Source: an uncultured Caryophanales bacterium (GTDB lineage Bacteria > Bacillota_I > Bacilli_A > RF39 > UBA660). Taken from it: DNA of 54,023 nt. Location: positions 1 to 54,023 of the forward strand of contig CAMNHK010000006.1 in the NCBI GenBank assembly GCA_946539445.1, written 5' to 3'. Positions within the stretch are counted from its first letter, which is position 1; the number at the start of each line of letters is the position of its first letter. The notes under the pieces were generated by a model. That model was not told the DNA's origin, did not search any database, and worked only from the letters and a program-made list of their open reading frames with translations. Made by a program: the position numbers and the translations under genes. Positions 34,336 to 43,213 of this stretch are shown piece after piece.

Positions 34336-34521
34336 CTATCCTATAACCTTTTTTAATTTTTTATTAAAATCAATTCTAGGAATTAGTACGGTTCTACCAC
34401 AGTTGACACATCTAATTTTGATGTCAGCTCCTACTCGTACAATTTCCCATTCGTTAGCTCCACAGGGATGTTGTTTTTTCATTATAACGATAGATCCTAA
34501 TTCATAATTTTTATTTTCCAT
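34336..34521 (-). CDS. DUF951 protein (YyzM-like)
   Basis: A 61-residue protein read from the ATG at 34521, behind GAGGTG. It shows the family pattern LGSIVIMKKQHPCGANEWEI followed by IRCVNCGRTVLIPR. The HPCG and CVNCG cysteines could bind zinc. The function is unknown. It overlaps the end of mscS by 11 bases, consistent with coupling. DUF951 beside ychF and the mechanosensitive channel gene is a conserved Firmicute arrangement. A longer in-frame extension upstream lies inside mscS and is not preferred. Confidence 0.9.
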   Translation of the reverse strand: MENKNYELGSIVIMKKQHPCGANEWEIVRVGADIKIRCVNCGRTVLIPRIDFNKKLKKVIG

Positions 34522-35326
34522 TGTGCACCTCGATTTGTGTATAAGGAATTTTAATACCAGCTTCATCAAAGGCTTTTTTGATTTCTTTTCTTAAAAATCT
34601 TTCGGTTGCAAACTGTTTCATAGGTTTTGTTTCTACGACTACTCGATATACAACTCCAGAGTCTGCTAGTTCATTTACTCCCCATAATTCAAGTTCTTTG
34701 GTTGCTTCTGGTATTTTTCCATTTAGCTTTTTAAATAGTTTTTCTAATGTTTCTTCTATTAATTCTTCTTTACATTCATAAGCTATGGATACATCTACCA
34801 CAGCTAAAGAATTATTATTGCTATAATTAATAACATTATCCATATAATGATTGGCAATGATCTTTGTTGCTCCCTTAAAATTGCGAATTCTTGTAGTTCT
34901 TAGACCTATAAAAACTACTTCTCCCATAAATCCGTCAATTTCAATCGTATCTCCTATTTCATATTCCCCTTCTGTGATAATGGAGAATCCTGCTATTAAA
35001 TCTTTGGCTAAATCTTGAAAAGCCAAACCTATTATAGCGGTTCCTATTCCTAGTCCGGCTAGAATAGATTTAACATTAATTCCAAAAACAGATAAAATTC
35101 CTAGTAATACAAAAATTACGGTAAGATACTTGATTATATTAATAATCAAGGTTCTTAATGTTTCAATTCTTTGTTTTTGAGTCGCTTTTAGTACTCTTTT
35201 GCCACTGGTTGCTCTTGTAATAATTCTTTTTATTATTTGAAAACATACTATACCAATAATGATATAAATGATTGGTACAATAATTAGCATTAAGTCTAAT
35301 TTGAAATTAAATAGCTTAACTACCAT
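34511..35326 (-). CDS. MscS-family mechanosensitive ion channel
   Basis: A small-conductance channel that opens under membrane tension in hypo-osmotic shock. The 271 residues contain three membrane helices (about 12-33, 55-80, 87-105), with the pore-lining helix SILAGLGIGTAIIGLAFQDLAKDLIAG and the beta domain GEYEIGDTIEIDGFMGEVVFIGLRTTRIR. The C-terminal vestibule follows (to 271). It starts one base after the parB stop, as in related Firmicutes where the gene sits between parB and DUF951. Confidence 0.95.
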   Translation of the reverse strand: MVVKLFNFKLDLMLIIVPIIYIIIGIVCFQIIKRIITRATSGKRVLKATQKQRIETLRTLIINIIKYLTVIFVLLGILSVFGINVKSILAGLGIGTAIIGLAFQDLAKDLIAGFSIITEGEYEIGDTIEIDGFMGEVVFIGLRTTRIRNFKGATKIIANHYMDNVINYSNNNSLAVVDVSIAYECKEELIEETLEKLFKKLNGKIPEATKELELWGVNELADSGVVYRVVVETKPMKQFATERFLRKEIKKAFDEAGIKIPYTQIEVHNGK

Positions 35327-35327
35327 A

Positions 35328-36248
35328 TTATCTACCTACCTCAATGTTCATAATTTCTAATAATCGATTTAAATCATTATTATTTACAAAACTAATTTCA
35401 ATTTTATTTTTACGAACTACTACTTTTGTTCCTAGTTTTTCACTTAATTCATTTTGTAAGTAAGAATACTCATTTGTTTCTTTGATTCTAGAACGTTGTG
35501 GATTCGTCTTTATAATAGTTGGTTGTTGGGCGATTATTTCTAACTCACGCACACTCATACCATCTCTAATAATTTGATCTGCTAGTTTTCTTTGTTCCTC
35601 AGCGTTATCTAGTTTACTTAATGCTCTAGCATGACCCATACTTATTTTCTTATTGCTAACATCTTCTTGAATACTCGCTGGTAGTGTTAATAAGCCAAGC
35701 ATATTCGTAATATGACTTCTACTTTTACCTAATCTTTTTGCTAATTCTTCTTGTGTTAGACTTAGAGTTTCTTGAAGTTTATGATAAGCGGTTGCTTCTT
35801 CGATTGCATTTAAATCTTCTCTTTGAAGGTTTTCTAAAAGAGCAATTTCCATCATTTGAGTATCATTGAAATTACGAATAATCGCTGGAATTTCTTTTAA
35901 TCCTGCTAATTTAGAGGCTTTTACTCTTCTTTCACCTGCTATAATTTCATATCCATGAATGGATTTTTTGGCAATAATAGGTTGAAAAACCCCATGTTCT
36001 TTAATCGAAGATGCTAATTCTTGTAAAGCTTCCTCATCAAAAACCTTTCTTGGCTGATATGGGTTACTTCTCAACTCTTCTAAAGGTAACATTACGATTT
36101 CGTCTTTGTTTGTTTCTGTTAAAATACTTTTTTCGACAGTGCTGTAGTCAAGTACTTCGTTTGAAAATAATTCTTCTAGTCCTCTTCCTAATGCTTTTCT
36201 TTTTGGAATTCCTGATTCTTCTATATTATTTTGATTCATTTCTCTCAA
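35328..36248 (-). CDS. parB: Chromosome partitioning protein ParB (Spo0J)
   Basis: CTP-dependent DNA-sliding clamp that loads at parS and recruits SMC. The 306 residues contain the N-terminal ParA-interacting segment with RKALGRGLEELF, the CTP-binding box GERRVKASKLAGL, the HTH LTQEELAKRLGKSRSHITNMLGLL, and a C-terminal dimerisation domain. The start could be the TTG at 36248, well spaced from AAAGGAAG, or the ATG at 36239. It overlaps parA by 23 bases at the former. No convincing parS site was found by eye. Confidence 0.96.
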   Translation of the reverse strand: MREMNQNNIEESGIPKRKALGRGLEELFSNEVLDYSTVEKSILTETNKDEIVMLPLEELRSNPYQPRKVFDEEALQELASSIKEHGVFQPIIAKKSIHGYEIIAGERRVKASKLAGLKEIPAIIRNFNDTQMMEIALLENLQREDLNAIEEATAYHKLQETLSLTQEELAKRLGKSRSHITNMLGLLTLPASIQEDVSNKKISMGHARALSKLDNAEEQRKLADQIIRDGMSVRELEIIAQQPTIIKTNPQRSRIKETNEYSYLQNELSEKLGTKVVVRKNKIEISFVNNNDLNRLLEIMNIEVGR

Positions 36249-37014
36249 TCACTTCCTTTGCTAGATTCAAATATGCTTCTGATCCTCTACTCTTTGGATC
36301 GTAAACTATAATTGGTTCTCCATGTGAAGGTGCTTCTGTTAATCTTACCAATCTTGGAATAATCGTATTATATACTTTTTCTTTAAAGAATTTACGAATA
36401 TCTTCTACTACTTCAAATCCTAAATTTGTTCTGGAATCCAACATAGTTAGTAAAACTCCTTCTATGTCTAATGTTGGATTTAAACTCTTTTGAGCTAACA
36501 TAATTGTTTTTAGTAATTGAGTAATACCTTCAAGAGCAAAGAATTCACATTGAACTGGTATTATTACAGAATTTGAAGCTGTTAGTGCATTGGTTGTTAT
36601 AATACCTAATGATGGTGGACAATCTAAAATGATATAATCAAAACTATCTCGTATATCCATCATACGAATTTTTAATTGTTCGCCTTTTTGAAATCCCTTT
36701 TCGGAACGACTTTTTTCTTCTAAGTCATATTCTAACCCTGCTAAATTAATAGAAGCTGGTAAAACATATAAATCTTTGTACTTTGTTTTTACCATTGCTT
36801 CTGTTATATTACATTCTCCAATTAATACATCATAGATACTTCGTTCTATTTCTCCTTTATTAATTCCTACACCAGTAGTTGTATTTCCCTGAGGATCTAG
36901 GTCAATTAATAATACTTTTTTTCCTAATACTGCTAATGATGCAGAAAGATTGATGCTAGTTGTGGTTTTACCAACTCCACCTTTTTGATTTACTAATGAT
37001 ATAACCTTTCCCAT
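36226..37014 (-). CDS. parA: Chromosome partitioning ATPase ParA (Soj)
   Basis: Deviant Walker ATPase that, with ParB, segregates origins and regulates DnaA. The 262 residues show VNQKGGVGKTTTSINLS (deviant Walker A), DLDPQGNTTTG and YIILDCPPSLG (Walker B). The gene has its own promoter upstream (37045-37073) and a GGGTGAT ribosome site. It lies between noc and parB. Confidence 0.98.
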   Translation of the reverse strand: MGKVISLVNQKGGVGKTTTSINLSASLAVLGKKVLLIDLDPQGNTTTGVGINKGEIERSIYDVLIGECNITEAMVKTKYKDLYVLPASINLAGLEYDLEEKSRSEKGFQKGEQLKIRMMDIRDSFDYIILDCPPSLGIITTNALTASNSVIIPVQCEFFALEGITQLLKTIMLAQKSLNPTLDIEGVLLTMLDSRTNLGFEVVEDIRKFFKEKVYNTIIPRLVRLTEAPSHGEPIIVYDPKSRGSEAYLNLAKEVIERNESK

Positions 37015-37044
37015 CTAATCACCCATTTTCCATATTACTTAATT

Positions 37045-37073
37045 ATTGTACCAAATAATGTTTTTTTTTGAAA
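37045..37073 (-). promoter_or_regulatory. Promoter of parA-parB
   Basis: -35 TTTCAA (37068-37073), 17-bp spacer, -10 TACAAT (37045-37050), about 30 bases before the parA ATG. Confidence 0.65.
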
Positions 37074-37081
37074 TGATTTTC

Positions 37082-37119
37082 CAAAAAAAAGTAGACTTTT
37101 TCAAGAAAATCTACTTTTA
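37082..37119 (-). terminator. Terminator of noc
   Basis: AAAGTAGA/TCTACTTT stem (37088-37117) followed by a T run on the minus strand, overlapping the noc stop codon. Confidence 0.8.
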
Positions 37120-38478
37120 GTTATCGTTTTTATTTATTTTAATAATTATTTGATATGATTTTTCAAAATTCATCTCATCTGTATTAACATTAATTCCATG
37201 ATTTTTTAAATCTTCTATTAAGTTTTTTATTTTTTGTGTTGCTTGATCTACTGTGTATTTTACATCATTTGGTACTGGGGTATCGGTTGATGCAAGACTT
37301 AATAAACTATTTGGATTCGTGTTATTCATATCTGGTTGTGATAAAAACATGCTGTTCCCTATTGGATTTATTATTCCATTTGGTACTTCAATGGATGAGA
37401 AATCGGCTGTTCTGAAATAATCAGAAGAATGTGATATTCTTTCTTCTCCTGGATCGGTTTTAACAATTTTTTCAGCTGGTGTAATAAATTGAGTGGTTGG
37501 TTTAGAGGATGTTGGATTTCCTAAATTTAATAGGTTATCAAGATCTGCTCCTCCTTTATTCATATTTATATCAGCTGTTTTGGATTTAACATCTTTAATA
37601 TCAAGAGAAGTTGAGGCTGCAGGTGGCATATTTAGGATATCAATGTCTGCTGCTTCACGTTCTTCTTTATCAATTTCTCCATAATTAATAAATTTTCCCA
37701 TGTTATTTTCCTCTCCTTCTGGCGGTGCTATTGTTACTTTTCCATAATTTGTTTGTTCCTTTGGTAATTCTGCCGTAGGAACTAATGGACTATTATTTAC
37801 AAATGCATTGGTTGATGCGAATAATTCTTCTGGTTCTTCCTCTTCGTCTTTTTCAACCACTGACACCGATGGAGATTCTTTCTTTATTTCCTCTTCTAAG
37901 GCTCTAACACTCATTTTGTTATCAATTATCTTTTTTAACATTTCTCGTTGTCCTATAGAATCCGGAATATTTAATAATGTTCTTGCGTGTCTTTCTGAAA
38001 TTTGTTCTTTTAATAAAGCATTTTGAACTTCTTCAGGAAGAGAAAGTAATCTTATTTTATTGGCTACTGCCGATTGACTCTTTCCCATTGTTTTTGCAAG
38101 TTCTTCTTGTGTTAATTGATCTATTTCTAATATTTTTTGATAAGTTCTTGCCTCTTCGATTGGATTTAAATTTTTCCTTTGTAAATTCTCTAGAAGAGCT
38201 ACTTTGGAACTTTCTTTGTCATCTAAATTTCTTATGATTGCTGGTATTTTTGTTAATCCTGCTAATGCGGAAGCTTTATATCTTCTTTCTCCAGCAATAA
38301 TTTCATATTTTCCATTTACACTTCGTACAATAATCGGTTGAATTACTCCATGTTCTTTGATAGAAACCGCAAGTTCTTTTAATGCTTTTTCATCAAATAC
38401 TTCTCTTGGTTGGAAACGATTTGGAATAATATCATCTAAATATAATTGTACAACTTCATCTCTAGCATCTGGATACAT
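37117..38478 (-). CDS. noc: Nucleoid occlusion protein Noc, expanded linker
   Basis: ParB paralogue that binds Noc sites and prevents division over the nucleoid. The 453 residues contain the ParB-like N-terminal domain (PNRFQPREVFDE, GERRYK at 64-69), HTH (about 122-147, LTQEELAKTMGKSQSAVANK) and a C-terminal dimerisation segment (about 405-453) ending INVNTDEMNFEKSYQIIIKI, very like Bacillus Noc. Between them is a low-complexity linker (about 201-395); Bacillus Noc is only 283 residues. The N-terminal amphipathic membrane-binding helix is missing: the protein begins directly MYPDARDEVVQLYLDD. Noc's position before rsmG is conserved. Confidence 0.9.
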   Translation of the reverse strand: MYPDARDEVVQLYLDDIIPNRFQPREVFDEKALKELAVSIKEHGVIQPIIVRSVNGKYEIIAGERRYKASALAGLTKIPAIIRNLDDKESSKVALLENLQRKNLNPIEEARTYQKILEIDQLTQEELAKTMGKSQSAVANKIRLLSLPEEVQNALLKEQISERHARTLLNIPDSIGQREMLKKIIDNKMSVRALEEEIKKESPSVSVVEKDEEEEPEELFASTNAFVNNSPLVPTAELPKEQTNYGKVTIAPPEGEENNMGKFINYGEIDKEEREAADIDILNMPPAASTSLDIKDVKSKTADINMNKGGADLDNLLNLGNPTSSKPTTQFITPAEKIVKTDPGEERISHSSDYFRTADFSSIEVPNGIINPIGNSMFLSQPDMNNTNPNSLLSLASTDTPVPNDVKYTVDQATQKIKNLIEDLKNHGINVNTDEMNFEKSYQIIIKINKNDN

Positions 38479-38519
38479 AGCGCTCCCTCACTTTATTCTC
38501 TTATTTTCCCTATACTAGC

Positions 38520-38548
38520 ATTATACTCGAAATTTCTATTACTTTCAA
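38520..38548 (-). promoter_or_regulatory. Promoter of noc
   Basis: -35 TTGAAA (38543-38548), 17-bp spacer, -10 TATAAT (38520-38525). Confidence 0.85.
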
Positions 38549-38563
38549 CTTTTTTTCACAAAA

Positions 38564-38585
38564 AAAGTATGATTATTCATACTTT
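38564..38585 (-). terminator. Terminator of mnmE-mnmG-rsmG
   Basis: 9-bp stem AAAGTATGA/TCATACTTT with a 4-base loop and a T run on the minus strand, overlapping the rsmG stop. Confidence 0.88.
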
Positions 38586-39228
38586 ATTTATTTTTTATGA
38601 CAACTAGATTTCGTTTACTATTCTCTATTGGAAGATGAAAAGATTCTATTTGAACGATGCTATATTTTTTATTTAATTTTTGTTTTACGTTTTCTGTTAA
38701 TTCCTCTTCTATATTTCCTTTCATAGCAATAAATACTCCGTTTTTTGATACTAAATGCATTGTATATCCTACTAGTTTTTCGATATTCGCAACAGCTCTT
38801 GAGGTTACTACATCAAATTGCCCTTTGTATTCTTCCCCTCTAATATGAATTGCTTCTATTTCTTTTAAACCCAATTCTTTAATAACTTCATTTAAATAGT
38901 TCACTCGTTTTTGAAGGGAATCAATTAGAGTTATTTTTATATTCGGAAATACAATTTTTAATACAATTCCTGGAAATCCTGCTCCTGTTCCTACATCACA
39001 CAAAGTCTTTACTTTTGTTAAATCTACTACTTTTGATACTGTTAAACTATCATAAAAATGTTTCAAGTAAACTTCTTTTTCCTCTGTAATTCTCGTCAAA
39101 TTCATTTTGCTATTCCATTCTAACATTATGTGATAAAAGTGATCTAATAATTCTTTTTGTTCTGCTGATAAAGTTATGGATAGATTTTTTAATTCTTTTT
39201 CAAATTCTTCTTTATTCATCTTTTCCAT
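38584..39228 (-). CDS. rsmG: 16S rRNA guanosine-527 N7-methyltransferase
   Basis: SAM-dependent methyltransferase for G527 of 16S rRNA. The 214 residues carry the SAM motif LCDVGTGAGFPGIVLKI, MNLTRITEEKEVYLKHFYDSL and the substrate motif FDVVTSRAVANIEKL. It overlaps mnmG by 17 bases. The mnmE-mnmG-rsmG-noc-parAB order is that of Bacillus. Confidence 0.97.
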   Translation of the reverse strand: MEKMNKEEFEKELKNLSITLSAEQKELLDHFYHIMLEWNSKMNLTRITEEKEVYLKHFYDSLTVSKVVDLTKVKTLCDVGTGAGFPGIVLKIVFPNIKITLIDSLQKRVNYLNEVIKELGLKEIEAIHIRGEEYKGQFDVVTSRAVANIEKLVGYTMHLVSKNGVFIAMKGNIEEELTENVKQKLNKKYSIVQIESFHLPIENSKRNLVVIKNK

Positions 39229-41080
39229 ACTCCTTTTTTAAATATACTGACAAGATTGAAATATCAGATGGATTTACTCCACTTATTCTTATTGCTTGGG
39301 CAATCGTCGTTGGCCTTACTTCTTTTAGTTTTTGTCTTGCTTCGGAAGCAATATTGTTTACTTTATCGTAGTCAATGTCATTCGGAATTTGTTTTTTCTC
39401 TAATTTCAACATTTTTTCGGCTTCTTTATAGGCTTTTTGAATATATCCTTCATACTTTAAATAGATTTCTACTTGTTCTTTTACTTCATCTGTATATGGA
39501 AATGTAATAAAGTTTTCTAAAAACTCTACTGTAATTTCTGGTCGTTTTAATAATTGTTCTAATGTCATTGTTGCGGTTGGTAAAGGTATATTCTTTTCTA
39601 AAAATACTTGTTTTACATCATTTGTAATTTTTAGTTTATTCTCTTTTAACCACTCTAAACATTCTTGAATGCTATTTTCTTTCTTAGTTAGTTTTTGCAT
39701 TTGTTCTTCACTAATCAATCCGACTTCATATCCATATTTTCTTAATCTCTGATCTGCATTATCACTTCTTAATAACAATCTAAATTCTGCACGACTAGTT
39801 AATAATCGGTATGGATCTCTTATTCCTTTTGTTATTAAATCATCAATTAATACCCCAATATATGCTTCATTTCTTTTTAAGACTAGAGGTTCTTTTCCTT
39901 CTATTTTTAAACTTGCATTTATTCCAGCCATTAAACCCTGACAAGCGGCTTCTTCATATCCACTTGTTCCATTAATTTGTCCTGCTGTGAATAAATTTTC
40001 TAATATTTTTGTTTCTAATGACGCTTTTAATTGGGTTGGATATATAGCATCATACTCTATTGCATAACCATATTTTAGTATTTTGGCATGTTCAAAACCA
40101 GGTAAACTGTGAACCATTTTTTCTTGTATTTCTGGTGGCATAGATGTTGAAAAACCTTGTAAATACATATCATCATAATAGCGACTCTCTGGTTCTATAA
40201 ATAATTGATGTCTTTCTTTATCACTAAATCTAACGACTTTATCTTCAATTGATGGACAATATCTAGGACCTATTCCTTCTATATCATCAAGAGCTCCATA
40301 CATAGATGATTTATTTAAATTTTCTCTTATAATTCTATGGGTTTCTTCTGTTGTATAGGTTAAATGACATGGAATTTGATCTTCTATTTTATATTGTGGT
40401 TCTAAATCAAAACTAAATGTTAGATATTTGTTATCTCCTGGTTCTACTCGCGTCTTTGAAAAATCAATGGTTTTACGATCAATTCTTTGCGGAGTTCCTG
40501 TTTTTAATCGCTTTATTTGGAAACCATAATTTCTCAATTTATCACTTAAAAACAATGATGGTCTTTCGCCATGAGGACCTTGTCTCGTTCTGGTGTTCCC
40601 TACTAAAATATCTGCTTTTAAATATGTTCCTGTTGTAAGAATTACTATTTTTGATTCTATTTTTTCCCCATTTTCTAGGATTACACCTTTTACTTTTTGA
40701 TTTTCTACTATCAAATCTTCTACCATTGCCTCTTTTATTTCTAAGTTTTCAAGAGACTTTAGTGTATTCATCATTTCTTTTGGATAAGCTACTTTATCTC
40801 CTTGTGCTCTTAATGATTGTACGGCAGGGCCTTTGGCACTATTTAACATTTTTATTTGTAGATGAGTTTTATCAGCTACTTTTCCCATTATTCCGCCTAG
40901 AGCGTCAATTTCTCTAACAACGATTCCTTTGGCACTTCCTCCAATATGTGGATTACATGGCATATCGGCAATATTATTTAAGTTACTTGTAATTAAAAGG
41001 GTTTTATGTCCTTTTTTAGCAGATGCATAAGCTGCTTCACACCCTGCATGTCCGCCACCTACTATAATTATTTCTACCAT
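39212..41080 (-). CDS. mnmG: tRNA uridine-5-carboxymethylaminomethyl modification enzyme MnmG
   Basis: FAD enzyme that, with MnmE, installs cmnm5U at the wobble position of certain tRNAs. The 622 residues start with the FAD-binding motif VGGGHAGCEAAYASAKKG. Hallmark stretches include MPCNPHIGGSAKGIVVREIDALGG and GQINGTSGYEEAACQGLMAG. The C-terminal MnmE-interacting helical domain is intact (ending ISGVNPSDISILSVYLKK). It lies 16 bases after mnmE. Confidence 0.98.
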   Translation of the reverse strand: MVEIIIVGGGHAGCEAAYASAKKGHKTLLITSNLNNIADMPCNPHIGGSAKGIVVREIDALGGIMGKVADKTHLQIKMLNSAKGPAVQSLRAQGDKVAYPKEMMNTLKSLENLEIKEAMVEDLIVENQKVKGVILENGEKIESKIVILTTGTYLKADILVGNTRTRQGPHGERPSLFLSDKLRNYGFQIKRLKTGTPQRIDRKTIDFSKTRVEPGDNKYLTFSFDLEPQYKIEDQIPCHLTYTTEETHRIIRENLNKSSMYGALDDIEGIGPRYCPSIEDKVVRFSDKERHQLFIEPESRYYDDMYLQGFSTSMPPEIQEKMVHSLPGFEHAKILKYGYAIEYDAIYPTQLKASLETKILENLFTAGQINGTSGYEEAACQGLMAGINASLKIEGKEPLVLKRNEAYIGVLIDDLITKGIRDPYRLLTSRAEFRLLLRSDNADQRLRKYGYEVGLISEEQMQKLTKKENSIQECLEWLKENKLKITNDVKQVFLEKNIPLPTATMTLEQLLKRPEITVEFLENFITFPYTDEVKEQVEIYLKYEGYIQKAYKEAEKMLKLEKKQIPNDIDYDKVNNIASEARQKLKEVRPTTIAQAIRISGVNPSDISILSVYLKKEYGKDE

Positions 41081-41096
41081 TATTTCACCCTCTTTT

Positions 41097-42458
41097 TTAT
41101 TTACCTAAACAAAATCTTGAAAACATTTCATCCAATAATTCTTCTTCATATGTTGTTCCATTAATGGTTCCTAGTTCTTCCCATATATTCTTAATATCTA
41201 GCTCAATCATATCAATTGGCATATTATTTTTGATAGATTCCTCGATTTCTTCTACTCTTTTTAGACATTTCTTTAAGATACTAATACTTCTGGAGTTACT
41301 TAGATAAGTTGGATCTTTTGTTTCTATTTCGTGTATATTAAATAATTCCTCTATTTTTCTTTTTAATTCTTCTATTCCTTTATTTTCTAAAATACTAAGT
41401 TCTATTACTTTAGATGAATCTACTGGTAATTGTGTTTTATCTAATTTGGTTTCTAAATCTATTTTATTAATTAGAACTAAGTACTTTTTTTCTTTCATTT
41501 CTTTTATTAAATCAAGGATATCTTCAGATAATTCTTCATTATTATTGATCATTAAGAGTATTAAATCTGCTTCTTCCATACTTTTTCTACTTTTTTCTAC
41601 TCCAATTGCTTCTATAATATCTTCTGTTTCACGAATTCCTGCAGTATCTATCATGTTTAAAAGTATTCCATTGATGGAAATTTGTCCTTCTACAATATCT
41701 CTTGTTGTTCCTGCTATATCAGTAACGATGGCTTTATCTTCTTGCAATAAAGCATTTAATAAAGAACTTTTTCCAACATTTGGTCTTCCTACTATTACTG
41801 TCTTAATTCCATCTTTAATGATTTTTCCATTTTCAGATTCTTTTAAGATTCTTTGGATTCTTTCTCTTAATTTTGTTATTTTTGGAATTAAAACATCATT
41901 TGTGATTATATCTACATCATCATATTCTGGATAGTCTATATTTACATTAATATTTGAAATAATTTGTACCATATCACTTCTTAATTCATTAATTAAATCA
42001 GAGGTTTTTCCATCTATTTGATTTAATGCCATTTTTCTTTGAACTTCTGTTTTAGCATCAATCATATCCATTACTGCTTCTGCTTCTAATAAATCAATTC
42101 TTCCATTTAGAAAGGCTCTTTTCGTAAATTCACCTGGTTCTGCTAATCGACATCCATTTTCCAATAATAATTCTAATACACGATTTGTAGGAGCAATACC
42201 ACCATGTGTATTGATTTCTACAATATTTTCTTTTGTATAAGTACGTGGTTCTTTCATAATTGTAACAAGGACTTCATCGATGTTTTCCTCTCCATCTATT
42301 ATGTGGCCATAATGAATGGTATGAGTATCTACTTTTGATAAATCTTTTCCTTTGAAGATTTTATTTACGATGTCAATTGATTCTTCACCACTTATTCTAA
42401 TAATAGAAATAGAACCTATTCCTTGAGATGTTGCAATGGCACATATTGTATCGTTCAT
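41097..42458 (-). CDS. mnmE: tRNA modification GTPase MnmE
   Basis: GTPase partner of MnmG. The 453 residues contain an N-terminal folate-binding domain (DTICAIATSQGIGSISIIRISG), a helical domain and an inserted G domain with G1 GRPNVGKSSLLNALL, G3 DTAGIRET and G4 NKID. The C-terminus FSRFCLGK carries the Cys of the conserved CIGK-like motif. An extended -10 (42483-42491) lies before it, with GGAGGG ahead of the ATG. Confidence 0.98.
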   Translation of the reverse strand: MNDTICAIATSQGIGSISIIRISGEESIDIVNKIFKGKDLSKVDTHTIHYGHIIDGEENIDEVLVTIMKEPRTYTKENIVEINTHGGIAPTNRVLELLLENGCRLAEPGEFTKRAFLNGRIDLLEAEAVMDMIDAKTEVQRKMALNQIDGKTSDLINELRSDMVQIISNINVNIDYPEYDDVDIITNDVLIPKITKLRERIQRILKESENGKIIKDGIKTVIVGRPNVGKSSLLNALLQEDKAIVTDIAGTTRDIVEGQISINGILLNMIDTAGIRETEDIIEAIGVEKSRKSMEEADLILLMINNNEELSEDILDLIKEMKEKKYLVLINKIDLETKLDKTQLPVDSSKVIELSILENKGIEELKRKIEELFNIHEIETKDPTYLSNSRSISILKKCLKRVEEIEESIKNNMPIDMIELDIKNIWEELGTINGTTYEEELLDEMFSRFCLGK

Positions 42459-42482
42459 GGTATCCCTCCTTTTTTCGGAAAT

Positions 42483-42491
42483 ATTATAGCA
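42483..42491 (-). promoter_or_regulatory. Extended -10 promoter of mnmE-mnmG-rsmG
   Basis: TGCTATAAT on the minus strand, in the 140-base gap after the jag terminator. The rest of the gap is AT-rich with no other clear feature. Confidence 0.6.
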
Positions 42492-42580
42492 TATTTTTTT
42501 CCATATTACTCCATATTATTATAATTTTATCATTTCTTTTTTCTATAATTGATTTAAAGTGATTTATAAATGTGTAAATT

Positions 42581-42611
42581 GTGTAAAAAAAAAGAAGATT
42601 AATCTTCTTTT
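42581..42611 (-). terminator. Terminator of the rpmH-rnpA-yidC-jag operon
   Basis: Perfect palindrome AAAAGAAGATT/AATCTTCTTTT at 42590-42611, followed by a T run on the minus strand, overlapping the jag stop. Confidence 0.8.
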
Positions 42612-43213
42612 GGTTTAATTACTACACAACGGTTTGGTTCTTCGCCTTCACTTTCTGTATAGACATGTTTGTTGTTTGTTAGAATATTGTGAATGATTCT
42701 TCTTTCATATGAATTCATAGAGTCTAATTTAACTTCTACCTTTGTCGTTGCAACTTCACGAGCAATTCTTTTTGCTAGTCTTTCTAAAGATTTTTCTCTT
42801 TTTTCTTTATATTCATTTACATCGATTATGAATTTATAAGTTCTTCCTAGTTCTTTATTTAAATATTGACTAACTATTGTAGATAATGCTTTAAGATTTT
42901 TTCCATTTTTACCAATTAATAAAGCATCATTATCAGAGAATATAATATACTTTGGAACTTCCTCTTTGTTTTTAATTTCAATGTTTACATTGTATCCCAT
43001 TGCTTTTAAGATTCTTACTAAGTAGTCTTTGATTTCTTTTATTACTTCTCTTTTTTCAATTACTTGTATTTCTACTTTTTTACTTTTAAAAAGACCACCT
43101 TTTGTTGTTTCTAATTCTTTTATAAATAAATTTTCTTCAACCTCTTGTAATTCTTCTTTTGCTAATTGAATAGCTTCTTCCTTGGTTTTTCCAATGTAAT
43201 TATGCTTTTCCAT
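42599..43213 (-). CDS. jag: RNA-binding protein Jag (KhpB/EloR)
   Basis: RNA-binding regulator linked to cell elongation and spore formation. The 204 residues comprise the Jag-N domain (about 1-50, HNYIGKTKEEAIQLAKEELQ), a KH domain (about 75-135, with LIGKNGKNLKALSTIVSQYL) and an R3H domain (about 140-204, with LDSMNSYERRIIHNILTNN and EGEEPNRCVVIKP). It overlaps yidC by 14 bases and ends the operon. Confidence 0.97.
   Translation of the reverse strand: MEKHNYIGKTKEEAIQLAKEELQEVEENLFIKELETTKGGLFKSKKVEIQVIEKREVIKEIKDYLVRILKAMGYNVNIEIKNKEEVPKYIIFSDNDALLIGKNGKNLKALSTIVSQYLNKELGRTYKFIIDVNEYKEKREKSLERLAKRIAREVATTKVEVKLDSMNSYERRIIHNILTNNKHVYTESEGEEPNRCVVIKPKED

Noticed and set aside
41446..41934. 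162-codon plus-strand open frame within mnmE
   Set aside because: Antisense shadow of a strongly conserved gene; Ser/Ile/Leu-rich low-quality translation and no start signal.
38584..42458. parS-like half sites (for example TGTTTCACG in mnmE near 41630)
   Set aside because: Only one half of the 16-base palindrome is present; no full parS or Noc site was found by eye.
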